From Anisakis pegreffii (taxonomy: Eukaryota > Nematoda > Chromadorea > Rhabditida > Anisakidae): a stretch of 64,000 nt of DNA. The stretch lies in contig JAPYMA010000673.1 of NCBI GenBank assembly GCA_035041965.1, forward strand, positions 93,801 to 157,800, in the 5' to 3' direction. Numbering within the stretch: the stretch's first letter is position 1; each line of letters opens with the position of its first letter. Position numbers and translations under genes: made by a program. Below, piece after piece: positions 1 to 12,167 of this stretch. Below the pieces are notes generated by a model. That model was not told where the DNA came from. It made no database searches and saw nothing but the letters and a program-made list of their open reading frames with translations.

Positions 1-501
1 CATCAAAACTGATGAAAACCAATTTAATTGCGTTCATTTTTTCGATCACCATTTGATTCCATTTCATTTGTGTTCGTTTACCAGTTTCAAGGCCATCCAT
101 TGAAGTATTTATTTGCGCATTGCACATTCACGTTCGCAGTTTTATCTTTCTGAGCTTTTCCTGCTTCATAAAATGTTTATTTTATGGAAGCCAGTAAATT
201 TTTTGCCGAATTATGGCTAGAGGTTCACTTCGTGAAACTAAAGCAATATTTATGATTACCAGAAACCCCACAGATATCAATTCTTTTACCTTATCTTGTA
301 AACATTATTCGGTCAACTGGAATCCATATCGGTTTGTGCCATATTGAAAATACGGCATGACTTGTTTATTTCGTCAAATTTAGTGAATTTTTCATTGATT
401 CTCATGATCTCATAAATTATAAGGCTTTCGTCCTCAGAAAAGCCCTTTTATTAATCAACGACCTATTTGTTTCAGTCATAACTCAAACAAAAACCCAAAG
501 A

Positions 502-560
502 TAATCCAGTACAATCCAGTTTAATCCAATATAATCCATCTCTTCGCTTAGATATAATCC
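502..560 (+). promoter_or_regulatory. Phased cluster of TAATCC motifs upstream of the secreted-protein gene
   Basis: TAATCC occurs at 502-507, 522-527, 532-537 and 555-560, and CAATCC at 512-517. The first four motifs start exactly 10 bp apart, close to one helical turn. The cluster ends 47 bp before the start codon at 608. TAATCC is the known core site of K50 homeodomain factors (OTX/Bicoid/Pitx class). A promoter or enhancer role is inference; the same pattern could be a decayed 10-bp tandem repeat. Confidence 0.45.
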
Positions 561-607
561 AATTTAATGTGTTGCTTGAAAGGCACCGACAATTGCAGCA
601 GCTCAAG

Positions 608-1555
608 ATGCAGAACGCAACCATCGTAAGATTGTCATTATTAGCCGTGATATTCGTCTGCTGCTGTTGTTATTCAGCACTCGGATGTGACATTATTGTG
701 CACCTCAAATCTGATACCAACAAACGATTCGATGCGCAAATCACCGCACCGAATGGTAAAAAGAGTGAAATGTATGACTTTTTTATTATTCATTCTCACT
801 TTCTGCCTTTTTCAATTTATTAGAACCATTTTTTCACGGGAAGTTTTAAGTGCTATCGAAAATTCTGATGGAGTCGTGTTAAGGAAAGAAATAGCATCGT
901 ATTGCTCGAATAGCATCTTGTTATCGTGTAATATTAGAGAAAGGTACTGAATCGTTCCGATAGAGACTCTGACTTATAATCGTGAAAGTAAAAGATACTA
1001 TGACGACTTAATGAATTATTTACGTAGATGGACGTTCAAAAAGAAGCATGAAAGGAAGACCTTCCAGCAGAATCCAAACGAATGTGGCTTGAAAGACTGG
1101 CAGATTGTAACTTATGAAAACGGCAAGCAGATGGCTGATGTTAAGGTAGCTTTGTGTGGCTTCATTTCGACTACGTTTGTTAGCTGATATCATCCAGTTT
1201 GGAGAACATATTCAATTGAAGTTACACATCAATGGTGAATCTATCATCTGATGTGATCGATATTAAAAGAGGTCACCTTTTTGTGTAGACGAAGTCTGGT
1301 TGACATTAATTTGTACAGAATTTCGAGAATTTTTGCTCGATTTGGCACCTTTTGGGTTTGACGCTGTGAAAGAATCTGAAAATGTTACAGGTGACTCTGA
1401 ATGGCATCGGACGCGTGACCTATATGGTTGGTGATGACTTGAAACCTGTACAAAAGGATCGTCAAGGTGCGATGTGCACTGGTCAATGTGCTCCGTTGGC
1501 AAGCCCGGTGCAGCACAGAAAGATTTCACCCGCAACCACACCGAAGCCTAAATAA
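608..1555 (+). CDS. Small secreted nematode protein of unknown function
   Basis: Three exons, 608-771, 1028-1145 and 1391-1555, join in phase to a 148-aa protein ending in TAA. I chose ATG 608 because it directly precedes a good signal peptide: a hydrophobic stretch to about residue 26 (with a run of four Cys inside it) ending SALGC. An in-frame GTG at 569 lies upstream but is not a usual start. The mature part has four cysteines (C27, the Cys of NECGLKDW, and a CTGQC pair) and the stretch [10 protein letters not shown]. The C-terminus is rich in Pro, Thr and Lys. The pattern resembles conserved secreted proteins of unknown function in other nematodes, but I cannot name the family. Likely exported through the ER. 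Exon boundaries are GT..AG. AATAAA follows at 1752. Confidence 0.82.
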
Positions 1556-1751
1556 GGATCGGATCAGTCATTACAATGAAAAAATTTTTCCTAGAAAATT
1601 GATTTTCTAAAATTGTTGATAAAAAGTTTCACCTAATCCTTAAAACGCTAAGTGCAAATGCTGGAATACTGAAATACTTCTCGAATGATTAAGCGTCTGT
1701 GAATGCTCTGCGTTATGCTCTACAACTCTAGAACATGATCACTTGTATTGA

Positions 1752-1757
1752 AATAAA
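1752..1757 (+). promoter_or_regulatory. Candidate polyadenylation signal
   Basis: AATAAA lies about 197 nt after the stop codon of the secreted-protein gene, and a second AATAAA follows near 1783. Either could end that transcript. Position and hexamer are seen; use is inferred. Confidence 0.4.
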
Positions 1758-4700
1758 GCATGACTTGGTTTGATGAAGATAATAAAACTTGATGTGTGCA
1801 TGAGTCCAAAGAAGGCTGCACTCTGAACTGATGATATGTGACAATGAGTGAGAAACACTGAAACGGAAAGGAATAAATTCAATTTGCATTGAGCTGAAAT
1901 CTAGGCTGAATTTCTTATTGTTGACTGTTTTTATGGCTTTCTAGTAGAATGTAATTTTCTTTTTATTGACAACACAAACTTGAGCGAATTGCTCCAACTG
2001 TTCGCAATAACGCACAGAGAAAACTAATTATGGCAGATTCATTTGACAGATTCTCGATAAGATAATTTGCGTCAACTAGAGGAACTTACCCACTGTTCGA
2101 GTGGTGTAATTTCAACAGCTGTCGCTTAAAAATACTTATCGTTATATGATTTGCAGTAGACTTTATCCATCTGAAGAAAAAAATGCTCACGTCATATATT
2201 CTTTCGTTTCACCGTGATATTGTGGATATTAGGACATCCGCGCGGATATTCTGAATAGTAGGATATCCATGTCGATATCCTAGATAATTAAATAGCATAT
2301 ATCCAAGTTCTAGAATACAAAAGTAAAGTATGAGGGAGGAAATGATGTTCTCGAATTAGGAAAAAACGGAAGCTCATTAGAATATGTAAGTAAGCAACGA
2401 ATTACTCTGAATTATTCATCAAAAGAGTGTACTAAGTGATGTCCATGTGCTGTTGCTGCATAAAATGCTCGATTGAAATGCCGTCTGAGGATAAGTTGCT
2501 TACAGTACGATGTTTCGCAATCAATATCCTCATAAATTATTGACATTCGATTTGTATATGTATCAATTGTGTTCAATAGTCATGACGACGCATTCAAGCA
2601 AGCATTTTTGAATGCATTTTGTCATTTTTTCGGGGTTTCGCAATCAAATGAAACATTCGAATGTTCAATGAAACTCAGTTAAAATTGTTATCATTTATTG
2701 GATTCAGCAAATTCTAAACGCAAAACAGTTTAAAGGAAGGTATCAATTATCCAGATGTGTCGCTGCAAACAGCGAACAGAGAACAATCAAACAGAGAGTC
2801 GTCATTTATGACTGAATTTCGTTGCAGATGGTTCACATCGAAATTTGTTTCGGCTTTGCAGACAGTTTACATCGAAAAAAAATTACAAAAAAAGTTTCAC
2901 TTGCGCTAAATGTTAGCTGAATTTAGTGGAAAATACCATCGCATCGGTTGCCAGTTTCGCCGATAATTAATTGGATTGTCAAGCGCAATCATCGCATGCA
3001 TGAATTTCCGAAAAATCATTGATAATCTTTTCGATTTTTCGAGAGATTCATTTAGTCTTAACGAACCAAAAAAAACTAATTGTGCACATAATTGCAATTG
3101 CAATGACATTTTAGTTCATGTTTGAGTGCTGATAGTGTTGAGAATAAAGAAGTGAAACCTTTTATCTGCTAAGACATAAGTAAATATGAATGTTATTGTC
3201 CTTCAGTCAAGATACGTTCTCGTTGGTTGTTATCGAATTGAATCACTTCACTGTTTTCGTCATGCATCGGGATAGATAGATGAGTTCGTCGTTTCAGTAG
3301 TCTGCTTTTTATAGTAGCCCATAATTATTCTTTAGCCTGATATCAGCATCTCAGTGATGCTTTTTGAAATGCTTGTGAATTTGCATGAAGGTAATCACCG
3401 TAAGTGGTAAGAGAACATCAAATCTGGTCACACCCAACTGTAAAGCGCTAGACTCTCTAAAATATGTGTCAATAAGTCCGAGAAATCACGACCAGAAGTT
3501 ATAATTATTAGTGTAACTAAATTAATCAAACTTAATTATTAGTGTGTCCAGTAGGCACCAACTGATTAAGAGATGAAAATTTTAGAAGTTACATCATATC
3601 AGTGATATATATCAGTTTGTCGCTCATCACAACCAGCATCGAGTGATCATGGAATGCACATTTGCAAAATCAGTAATCCTCCGAGGTTTACAGCTGTCTC
3701 TAGTGTGCATCAAAGCACAGATTGAATAGACAGACAGCTGTTATTTATGAATGATAAATGAGTATTAGTAACTCCGCCTTTGAAAGGCGTAAAGAGACTT
3801 CAAATGGATTGAGGAAGGAGGGAGAGTAGGTGTTTGATGAGGTTGGACTGGCTCATGGAAACTGATGGGCCTAGCCATGAGACACTGACGATGGACACAT
3901 GCATGCATGTCATACATACACATACATTCACATACATTATATCCTGTGGTTGTGATATCCATTTGTGGTGTTTACTCTGAGTAAAAGCAACTGCGACACC
4001 AGACAATCTGATCGTGTGCATCAGTTCCTTCAACTGATTTCATCGAAATTAGTCAGTCACTGAAGAGCGAATGAATCTGGCCGACGAGATTCTATTCTGC
4101 TGAAACAATTGTTGAATAACTCAGTCGTTTGCTTACTCACGCATCGTCATCATCAATCACATATAGATGCCTTTCAAGGTTACTTTCTATTCATTTATTC
4201 ATATGTTCGATGATGACCGCTCAGATTTTGAATTGTGTTTGGTTGAGAACCTCGAGGTTACTTATTGCAAAGTGTTCAGATTGTATTTGTGTAAAAAATT
4301 GTGTGTATGCCATATGATAATGATAGAACATTCGTGATGATTAGACGTATTGATAATGGTATAGGTCAGAAATGACTCTTATTGATAATGTTCACTGAAT
4401 GAGATTATCAGTCTAATCAGAGTTTTTTTTGATCGATCGCCTTCGGATGAAGGATCGAAAAATAAGTGTTTGTCCAGCCAGGATGAAGTTTTGCCTAGAT
4501 TCAAGTCAAAGCCATGAGAGTTAATGGTGTTTTCTGAAATTATCCAATTGTATAAGGCTTTGAGCGATTGCGATTGAATTGAGCAATATAAAGGCTTTGA
4601 GAGCCTTTTATAATTAAACAGCTTTTTATGGTAGGACATTACGGTGCGGTGAAGATGTCATATTGTATGGTGTAATGATTTGTTTTTTGAAAATAATCAT

Positions 4701-5685
4701 GCTTTGGAGAAATGCTTAATGTAATCGTTATATTTATCGGTAGAAATACGTAAATTATGATCATTGAGTGGTATAGAATATGCCTCTGATCGATATCGCT
4801 TTGTGTCACTTCTGGGAAAACATTATGATTGATGAGAAATGATGAACTATCAAACATGCTTGAAGAAAAATGACTTGAATTTGATTATTCACATGCTAAC
4901 TTTCTGCATCGAATTGTTTTATTTTGAATCAGAATTTTATGCATATCCACTGATTTCATGCATTATATTTGAACATGCAGAAGAATTGTTCTATTCGTAA
5001 CATTTTCATCCATCTTCTTTCTATTGTTGGTGGTAATTCATTCGGAAAAAAATGAATTCTTGAGCTTTCCAGAGAACTAGTACTAATATGTTATGCATGA
5101 ACACTTTCTCATGTTCACAATTGCTACTGAAAATTTCTATTCAGTGAAACAATTCACCAGATGAATACTTCTCGAAAAAAAAGTTGAAAAGTAATTCTTT
5201 CTTGAGTTTTTATTTTGTCAGTTCAGATGAATGAATAATCAGTTGATGATTATTTGCATTCATTTGGAATGATTGATTCTAAAAGTTTTCTTAATGAGGT
5301 GGAACTGGATCACACACAATTTTGCCATTATACTTGTTCTGTTCATGACAGGCAGCAAATCAATCGTTTTGATGGCTTCTTTCGGTATTTCATTAGCACG
5401 GACACAAGCAATAAACGTTCGTGTCTGATGCAACGAGACACTAAAGCAAAAACAATTCGCTCGATTACCACATTCTTCTATTTTCAATTAACTGAATGTT
5501 TGCGTAAAATTCTTCACATTCATTCAATTCGAATCAGTATTTTTCCCTTAAAAATGCGGCTGAGTGTAATGAAAATAACAATTATAAGAATAGAAAATTA
5601 AACACAAACCATACTATCGCCTAGCCCAGGCTCGGTAATATCAATAACATTGGTACACCATTTGATTTCGAGCAAAAATCAAAAT

Positions 5686-5790
5686 AATAGTAGTAAAATA
5701 ACAACAATAACAGCAATAATAATAATAACAATAATAATAATAATAATAATAATAATAGTAATAATAAAAGTCGTAATAATAACAAAACCA
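5686..5790. repeat. AAT trinucleotide microsatellite
   Basis: A run of AAT units broken by single-base changes (AAC, AGT). It makes an Ile-rich shadow frame that should not be read as a gene. Confidence 0.9.
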
Positions 5791-6150
5791 ACAATACCAT
5801 CAGCGATAATCAAATTCAATCTTTTGACTTACTTGACTTCGACTTATGCGCTTTCGTGTAAGTATTGAGTTTGACAACACATCTCACATGTTCATCTCAC
5901 TCATGAATATTCACGTGTCCTAAGGCAATACGACCATTCCCCTATAATATTATATTTCCGAGCACGCAAATTACATAGATCCAAAAAGGAATCTGCGCTG
6001 GAATCTTATAACGATGGCAATTTGTATTGACTACAATCATTACCCATTCTTGTAAAAACAAAACGCATTCATAATCATGATACTAATGGAAATAGTATAG
6101 CATTAGGAATAATAATGTTAACAATTATAGTCGTAATTGCTACCAACATT

Positions 6151-6260
6151 ATTATAATAATGGTGATAATAATAATAATAATAATAATAATAGCAATAAT
6201 AATAATAATAATAATAAAAGTAACAATAATATTCAAACAATAATAGAGATAATGATAAAA
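6151..6260. repeat. Second AAT trinucleotide microsatellite
   Basis: AAT/ATA units with interruptions, about 460 bp after the first run. Read on the other strand it gives a Tyr-rich shadow frame. Confidence 0.9.
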
Positions 6261-6588
6261 AAATAATCAGAGTAATAACAATATGACTCTTGTGAACTAT
6301 AAAAACAATAACAACATCATTGCTTAGTGCAATATTACTAGTAAGTACTGATGACTTTAGCGATAAACGAATTACCCTTACATGACTGCTCATTGTTATT
6401 TCTGTTGCTTCAGGCAATGAAAATAATTCCATTTAGCACTCAATTAATTAATTCTCAATCAAATTTTCCTGTTCGTATTATTCAGTTTAGGGCATTCAAA
6501 GTGAATCGATACGCTGCAAACTGAATTTGTAAAGCTTCTCGTCGTAAATCCCAATCAACTCGTCGTTCATCTATACATCATTCCGTTT

Positions 6589-6672
6589 GTCAGCATATAA
6601 TTGAAATATTTGTCAGCATATAATTGAAATATTTGTCAGCATATAATTGAAATATTTGTCAGCATATAATTG
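6589..6672. repeat. 23-bp minisatellite, about 3.6 copies
   Basis: A 23-bp unit beginning GTCAGCATATAATTGAAATA is repeated head to tail without mismatch until the last, partial unit. The identity of the copies suggests recent expansion. Confidence 0.93.
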
Positions 6673-9575
6673 CTGAAATTTGATTTTATAAAAACTAATT
6701 CAATGATGTGTACTTGCATTGTGTGTGTTTAATGTACGTCATTGTACGTCATTAATTGCGTTCACAATCGTTGAACACAATTCGATGGATGAATGTAATG
6801 CATGGAACCATCCTTTCTTTGAAGAAACTCGACTAAAACTTCAACAAGCAAAAGCTTATTGTTTGTGCGTAAATCCATTCATATCTGTGTATATCCATTG
6901 ATATCAGCCTATATCCGTCCAGATTCATGTCTTCTATAATCGTGATCGTATCTATCAAAAACTAATTTTCTCAACAGCGACATTATAGCGTTATGATGCT
7001 GATGATGTTTCCTGCACTAGATGGCATAATAGCATCAATTAACTGGCAGCATGCTTCAATTACCGGAAGAATAGAAACATTCAATGAATACCACGAATAC
7101 ATCGTTGACCAAGCATGCTTGATTGAATGAGCACAAGCGTGCTCTTTTTCGGTCAATCAAACGTTTGGAAATTGAAAATTTTTTAATCAACAGCAATGTA
7201 TTTGTCAAAGCTGATTGATTGCAATTATCATTCTAGGCATGTTCAATTGTTTGTTAACGGAAACAATTAGATTGCAAAGCAGCAAATAAGTTATATTAGT
7301 AGCCGTGTGAGGTTAACGGGAACAATTTTCATTTGGAACTCAGCTAATAAATTATGTATGCGTTTTTCTATTGTTGTCATGAGATAATATTATGAATAAT
7401 ATTACGTATTTATGCGATCACTGCATAAATAATAATGCAATTTTGCGTAATAAAGAAACTAGAAACTAAATAATCACTGCTTTGTATCGATTGAACGTTT
7501 GATATACTCGGCTGAATTTGATCAAATGCAGATAGATAGTGGTTTCAAAACGCGGTTATGATTCAAAATGTCAATGCATTTTGAGTTTTTCAGTCATAAT
7601 TGAGGTTATTCTATACGCACAAACCAGAACTGGTAACACTACTCCGGGTCGTAATTTAGAGCATTTATGTGGAAGGAATATCACTGAAATAATTGTCAGA
7701 ATATAATCGCAAACTCGACGTTCGTTGGTCTCAACAAATGATAGAAATTCTCGATAAATTCTAAAATAGTACATGCGAAACTCGTCCTATTCTTCCTAAT
7801 GTTTGTCGTATTCCCTTTAATAATCCTTCAAAATTTCTTGATAACCACAAAAAGCCCCCCAATAATCATACTGTCATGTCTGAATCCTTCTCAATTCTTC
7901 TCAGATGTGATCTTATTCGAGTGCTTCTATAATCAGCGTTGGGAGATTGTTTGCAAAATAATATGCTCTTTCCTGTGTTCCCGCTTGAGTGTTCAATTTC
8001 ATATAATTCGCTTGCACTAATTAACACTTCTGCAGATATTTGAAAAAATTCATAATGAATATCGTTGAATAGCAATTTTAAACGACTTTTTGCTACTGAC
8101 GAACACAGTTCAGTAAATGATGAACCACTCAATAACATCGTATCTTTTGAAGAAGCATTTTGTTTTCGGATGATTTGTAGGGATGACTTTGTTTGGCTTT
8201 TCTTGAATCGCAATCAAACGACGACGAGTCGTCTCATCGAATTGATTTCGTGGAGTAGACTTCTTTGATTGCTTCAGTGATGACACTTTCTTTCGTTCAA
8301 GTGCATTTGGTGAATGAACGAAAGCATCAATTCGTTGTAAGTAATTGATTTTGAAATGAAATCAATTTGAATTGATGATGAAGCAGCGATGATGTGCACG
8401 GATACGTGGTAAATGCTAAATTAAATTATGCAATCGTGACGGCAGCAAAGTATAAATGAATAAGCGTTAATCGACGTCAACTTAGCAACCAAAAGTTGAA
8501 CTTGCTCGGATCCATAACTGCTACGATTGTACCATGCAAAAATAGGGAGCGGCGTATTTTGTTGTCATCCGATTGAATGAAAACTCGAATTTCGGTTGAG
8601 GGCAATCTTAAATTTATGCCTAGAATTTGGCTTAGGCTCATACTTAGGCTTGAAATTCTAGGGGCTAAATCAAGCGCGCCTACGTGTGTACTTGTACATC
8701 CGTACGAGTTTTTTTGTAAAGTGTCATTTCAGTCTCACATAGCAGTAATTGATGACTATCGATTTTGACTGAATAATGAGTCGAATTAACACTTTTGTTT
8801 CCAGTGTATCTTCGTTGTATTCGTTGTTTCTTGTTCATTATCACTTCGCATGATCACTCTTTTTTTGGGGATTTGATTTTGAATTTAAATGAGCTGAACG
8901 GGATTTTTTTAGTATTTTGAACTGCCTCGAGGAATTTTTTTGCATCGTTTGATGCTGCGAGAGATTTGACAGTGTGATTGAATTAAGATGCTAGTAGAAG
9001 GAAGATTTATTGTCGACATTTTAAAAGGCAAAAAAATTTAACTGACAGAATTTTGATGAGGATTTGAAAGCGTTTCGATGCAATCATCTGTTGACTGATA
9101 ATGTGTCAGTGCTCGAGGTGATGTCGTTCTTTGATCGAAACATCGATTGAACGACATTCGGATCCATCTTATGCCTTTATTCATTGAATTTCAATAGATT
9201 TACATGAGAAATAGTGAGAACAACACAAATATGTTTGGAAATTTATCGCACGTGAAAATATAAGATTCTGATGGAAATTGCATCGTTTTTGATGAATTCA
9301 AGATGAAAATTCTCAAATTCGTTGTTGTCAATACTTTTTAGTGATCAACAAAAGATCAATGCTTACTTTGACTTTGATACAACATTCCATTGCGTGCTGA
9401 CTTTTATACTTAGAAACTGAACTCTCCAATCAAATATCTGACGTGATTCCGAAGTACACTGCAATACAAATACATTACCGATAAGCAGTGAAGTCATATG
9501 GATATAGCCATGCGCATGCTCAAACACATATGCCGTCATTGGTTCACTGTGTTCATTTCAGCGTTATTTCAAGAG

Positions 9576-9745
9576 TTACCTGGATTACCTGGATTGGCCA
9601 GGCTATCAAACGTTTATAACGTTGCTGGCCACAATGCTGGCGTTTCCTTGCGCATTGTTTTAACCTCAATTTACGCCACCCCGCTGACTAGGCGAGCAGG
9701 CCAACCGAACACAACCGAGTAAATAATTAGTCGCCGTGAATACGT
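9576..9745 (+). repeat. Dispersed repeat, copy A
   Basis: This block, from GATTACCTGGATTGGCCAGG to a sequence ending GCCGTGAATAC, recurs at 54029-54275 (+) and in reverse orientation at 38265-38512. It holds an inner duplicated ACCTGGATT and the shared core GGCGAGCAGGCCAAC. It looks like a short non-autonomous mobile element or SINE; no coding potential is retained. Copies B and C are longer on the right side, where copy A runs into different sequence. Confidence 0.85.
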
Positions 9746-9748
9746 GGA

Positions 9749-9840
9749 TTTAGCTTATTTTTTCTCTGAATATTCTGTATATATCCATTACTATTATTGT
9801 TATTATTAAATAGAATTAATAATTCTATTTCAAAAGTATT
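9749..9840 (+). repeat. ATT-tailed repeat, first copy
   Basis: The sequence GCTTATTTTTTC followed by CTGAATATTCTGTATATATC and an ATT-rich tail recurs at 11006-11160. It starts at the right edge of dispersed copy A. It may be the tail of that element or a separate element ending in a microsatellite. Confidence 0.7.
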
Positions 9841-10751
9841 TGCTAAGAATGTTGACGATTCAGATCGGTCTTTGCTGAAAGGTGCTGACGTTCACGGATC
9901 AGAACAGTATTGAATCTCATTAGATGATTGCCCTGAGTTTAACTAAAACTCAACGAGTAAGGCTACGATCAAACGTGAGCCTCAGCTCAATTGCTAGCTG
10001 CAGGCGAAGTACAAACTGATTTAACCAAACCCAATCTGATTTAAATTATCGGTTTCGCATCGTTTTTGCATTCATACATTCTGAAGATGGCATATTCTTT
10101 GCAGAATGTTTTTGCTAAATGAATTATCTTAAAAGCTATAGAAATATACGCATGGCTAATGAATGCCTTCAGAGAACGAGAGAGCGGATTAAAATCTCGT
10201 GGGAATGTGGACGTTGGGTGGGATTGGGTTAATTCTTCTTTGTATAGGATAATCATTCAATTTATTTTTTGGAATACGTTCTATCATGCGACCAACAAAA
10301 AATCTATTTAAACGCAATAATACTCCATCATTGGATGGATTAAATTTCTCTTCCGTTGATTACTTGCTGGATTTTGGCTTTTAGGCTGCTAATAAGAGAA
10401 GGAACCTTCTAAAGGCAAATGCTTTCAAAATTGAGATATATGTATATATGTGTGTATATGTATTTTTTCATTCATTTATATAGGCACTTTTTTAATAAAC
10501 ATTTATCATGTTCTCATGATTATGCAGCACCGCACTGAATAAACGTGTCCAAAAATTTCGCTACGCTACGATGGATAGGGGAAGGGAAGAGGGAGGTTTA
10601 TCCTAGTAAACGATGAACGCAACTGAAGTAAGGGAAAGATTCATTAAACGGGAAATTACGTCTTCTATGGGAATTCTGTTTTGAGGGGAGATCTATGATA
10701 CATGTCCGATGAGGAGAAAGTGAATTACATATTCTCAAAAAAGGTCTGTGA

Positions 10752-11000
10752 TTGTTGAGGAAGTTGTCGTTGGAAGTTCCAAAAATGATCGAATCATCAT
10801 TGCAGTCGTCAAATTCGAACGGAAACGATCGGAAAGCGAAGCCAACAACACGATTGCCCAAAGTGGTGATAACTCAGCCGTCGAATATGAGTTTATTGTC
10901 GGAGAATAAAACCGATGAACGAAAATGTTCCACTGACAGTCTGCGTACAATTAGCGGTGAATCGTCATCGTCTTCATTTCGTTGTTGTATCATTTTATAG
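10752..11000 (+). CDS. Possible terminal exon encoding a CaaX-like C-terminus
   Basis: An open frame of about 82 codons ends in ...SSSFRCCIIL-stop. The last four residues, CIIL, fit a CaaX prenylation box, and the Leu would favour geranylgeranylation. No upstream ATG is certain: the frame starts at TTG 10752, and the first in-frame Met lies about 36 nt later. A second plus-strand frame over the same bases and two minus-strand frames are also open, which weakens the case. The body is rich in Ser, Asn and Lys, with no domain I recognise. It could be the last exon of a gene whose other exons I did not find, a single-exon gene, or chance. No function is proposed. Confidence 0.25.
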   Translation: MLRKLSLEVPKMIESSLQSSNSNGNDRKAKPTTRLPKVVITQPSNMSLLSENKTDERKCSTDSLRTISGESSSSSFRCCIIL

Positions 11001-11005
11001 TGTTT

Positions 11006-11160
11006 CGCTTATTTTTTCACTGAATATTCTGTATATATCCATTATTATCAGTGTTATTATTATTAATTAACATTATTATCATTAATTATTGTTATTGATA
11101 TCATTATTATTATTAATTATTATTATCAGTTATTATCATTATTATTATTGTTTTCATTTT
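11006..11160 (+). repeat. ATT-tailed repeat, second copy
   Basis: The first 40 bases match the repeat at 9749 with few differences (GCTTATTTTTTCACTGAATA, then TTCTGTATATATCCATTA), and an ATT/ATC microsatellite follows. Here it stands without the dispersed element that precedes the first copy. Confidence 0.7.
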
Positions 11161-12167
11161 CCTTATCACTATGATGTCATCCTTATCAGTATCATTATTA
11201 TTGGTGTAATGCTTCCGGATAAACAATTTATCGCAATTCAACAGCTGCAACTGCGATGGTCATTGGTAGAATATCTTCTGACTAAAATAGCTGAGGACTG
11301 AGGATAAGCAATAAAATTTTTTAAAAGTTGACCGATTATGTTAACTCTATAATGCAATTTTCATTCTTTATTCAACAATTTCTGAAGCACTCTCATACAT
11401 TCCGAAGAATTTTTGGGTATAATCTTATCCTTGAGCAATACTTTCAATACAGTGCAGCTCATTTTCATTCTTTTGCACGTTTTCTCAGACAAAATTTTTA
11501 TTCTCTGCCATATGATATCTCTAATCAGATGGTCAAATGCATGAACATGAAACTATTGCCTATCCAATAGCACTGTCGTTGTGCCGCTGCAATTCAAACG
11601 GTTCAATTCCACATGACATAATGTTTGTTGTCTGAACAATTATTGAGGAGAAGTATCAAAATATGTAATCGTTGAACGAATTGGACGTTCTATATTGTGA
11701 ATGTATTTTATCAAAATGCAATTCATTACAAAACAAAATAACCCTGAAAGCACATGATAAAGAGTAATTGTGATAACAACATCAGTTGAAATGTTTTTTG
11801 AACATTTTCAAAAGGTAACATAATGATCACTTGTTCACTCTTATGTACAGCAAAAACAATGCATGATCAACAATGGACAATCTTATTTTTCAAAAAATAA
11901 TATTATAATATACGTATACCAAGTTGTGAATCTCCGAAGTTGAACTATTGGAAATAATAATTTTTGGACCAAAACAATTGGAATGAATGAAGAATGACTT
12001 ACACCATTCCTAAATTGTATTAAAGAAGGATTTGAAAACATATAATTTCAGATCATAAAATATAGCGTTACTGAGCATTCAGCTGAATTTTAACTTGAGC
12101 AAAATTTCCGAACAAATTTATAGGCAGATCATCGATAGGAGCACGAAAACGCGTGATTTGCAACAAT
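11161..12167. other. Intergenic, no gene seen
   Basis: AT-rich sequence between the ATT-tailed repeat and the last exon of the CHK gene. The open frames at 11089-11301 and 11328-11570 (+) are Ile- or Phe-rich and show no motif. It probably includes the 3' UTR of the CHK gene. Confidence 0.5.

Larger units (their letters stand above)
1556..9570. other. Gene-poor intergenic region
   Basis: About 8 kb without an exon chain I can support. Open frames here (for example 5254-5601 + and 7866-8213 -) have no recognisable motif, lack splice-compatible neighbours, and often face an equally open frame on the other strand. The region holds AAT microsatellites, a 23-bp minisatellite near 6.6 kb, and a short inverted repeat near 8.62 kb (10-bp arms reading CCTAGAATTT and its complement). 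Fast-evolving or single small exons could be missed. Confidence 0.6.

Noticed and set aside
5254..5601. 115-codon plus-strand open frame in the gene-poor region
   Set aside because: The opposite strand is open too, the composition follows the local AT bias, and no domain, signal peptide or splice partner is visible.
7866..8213. 115-codon minus-strand open frame
   Set aside because: It faces an open plus-strand frame, starts at a non-ATG region, and shows no recognisable motif.
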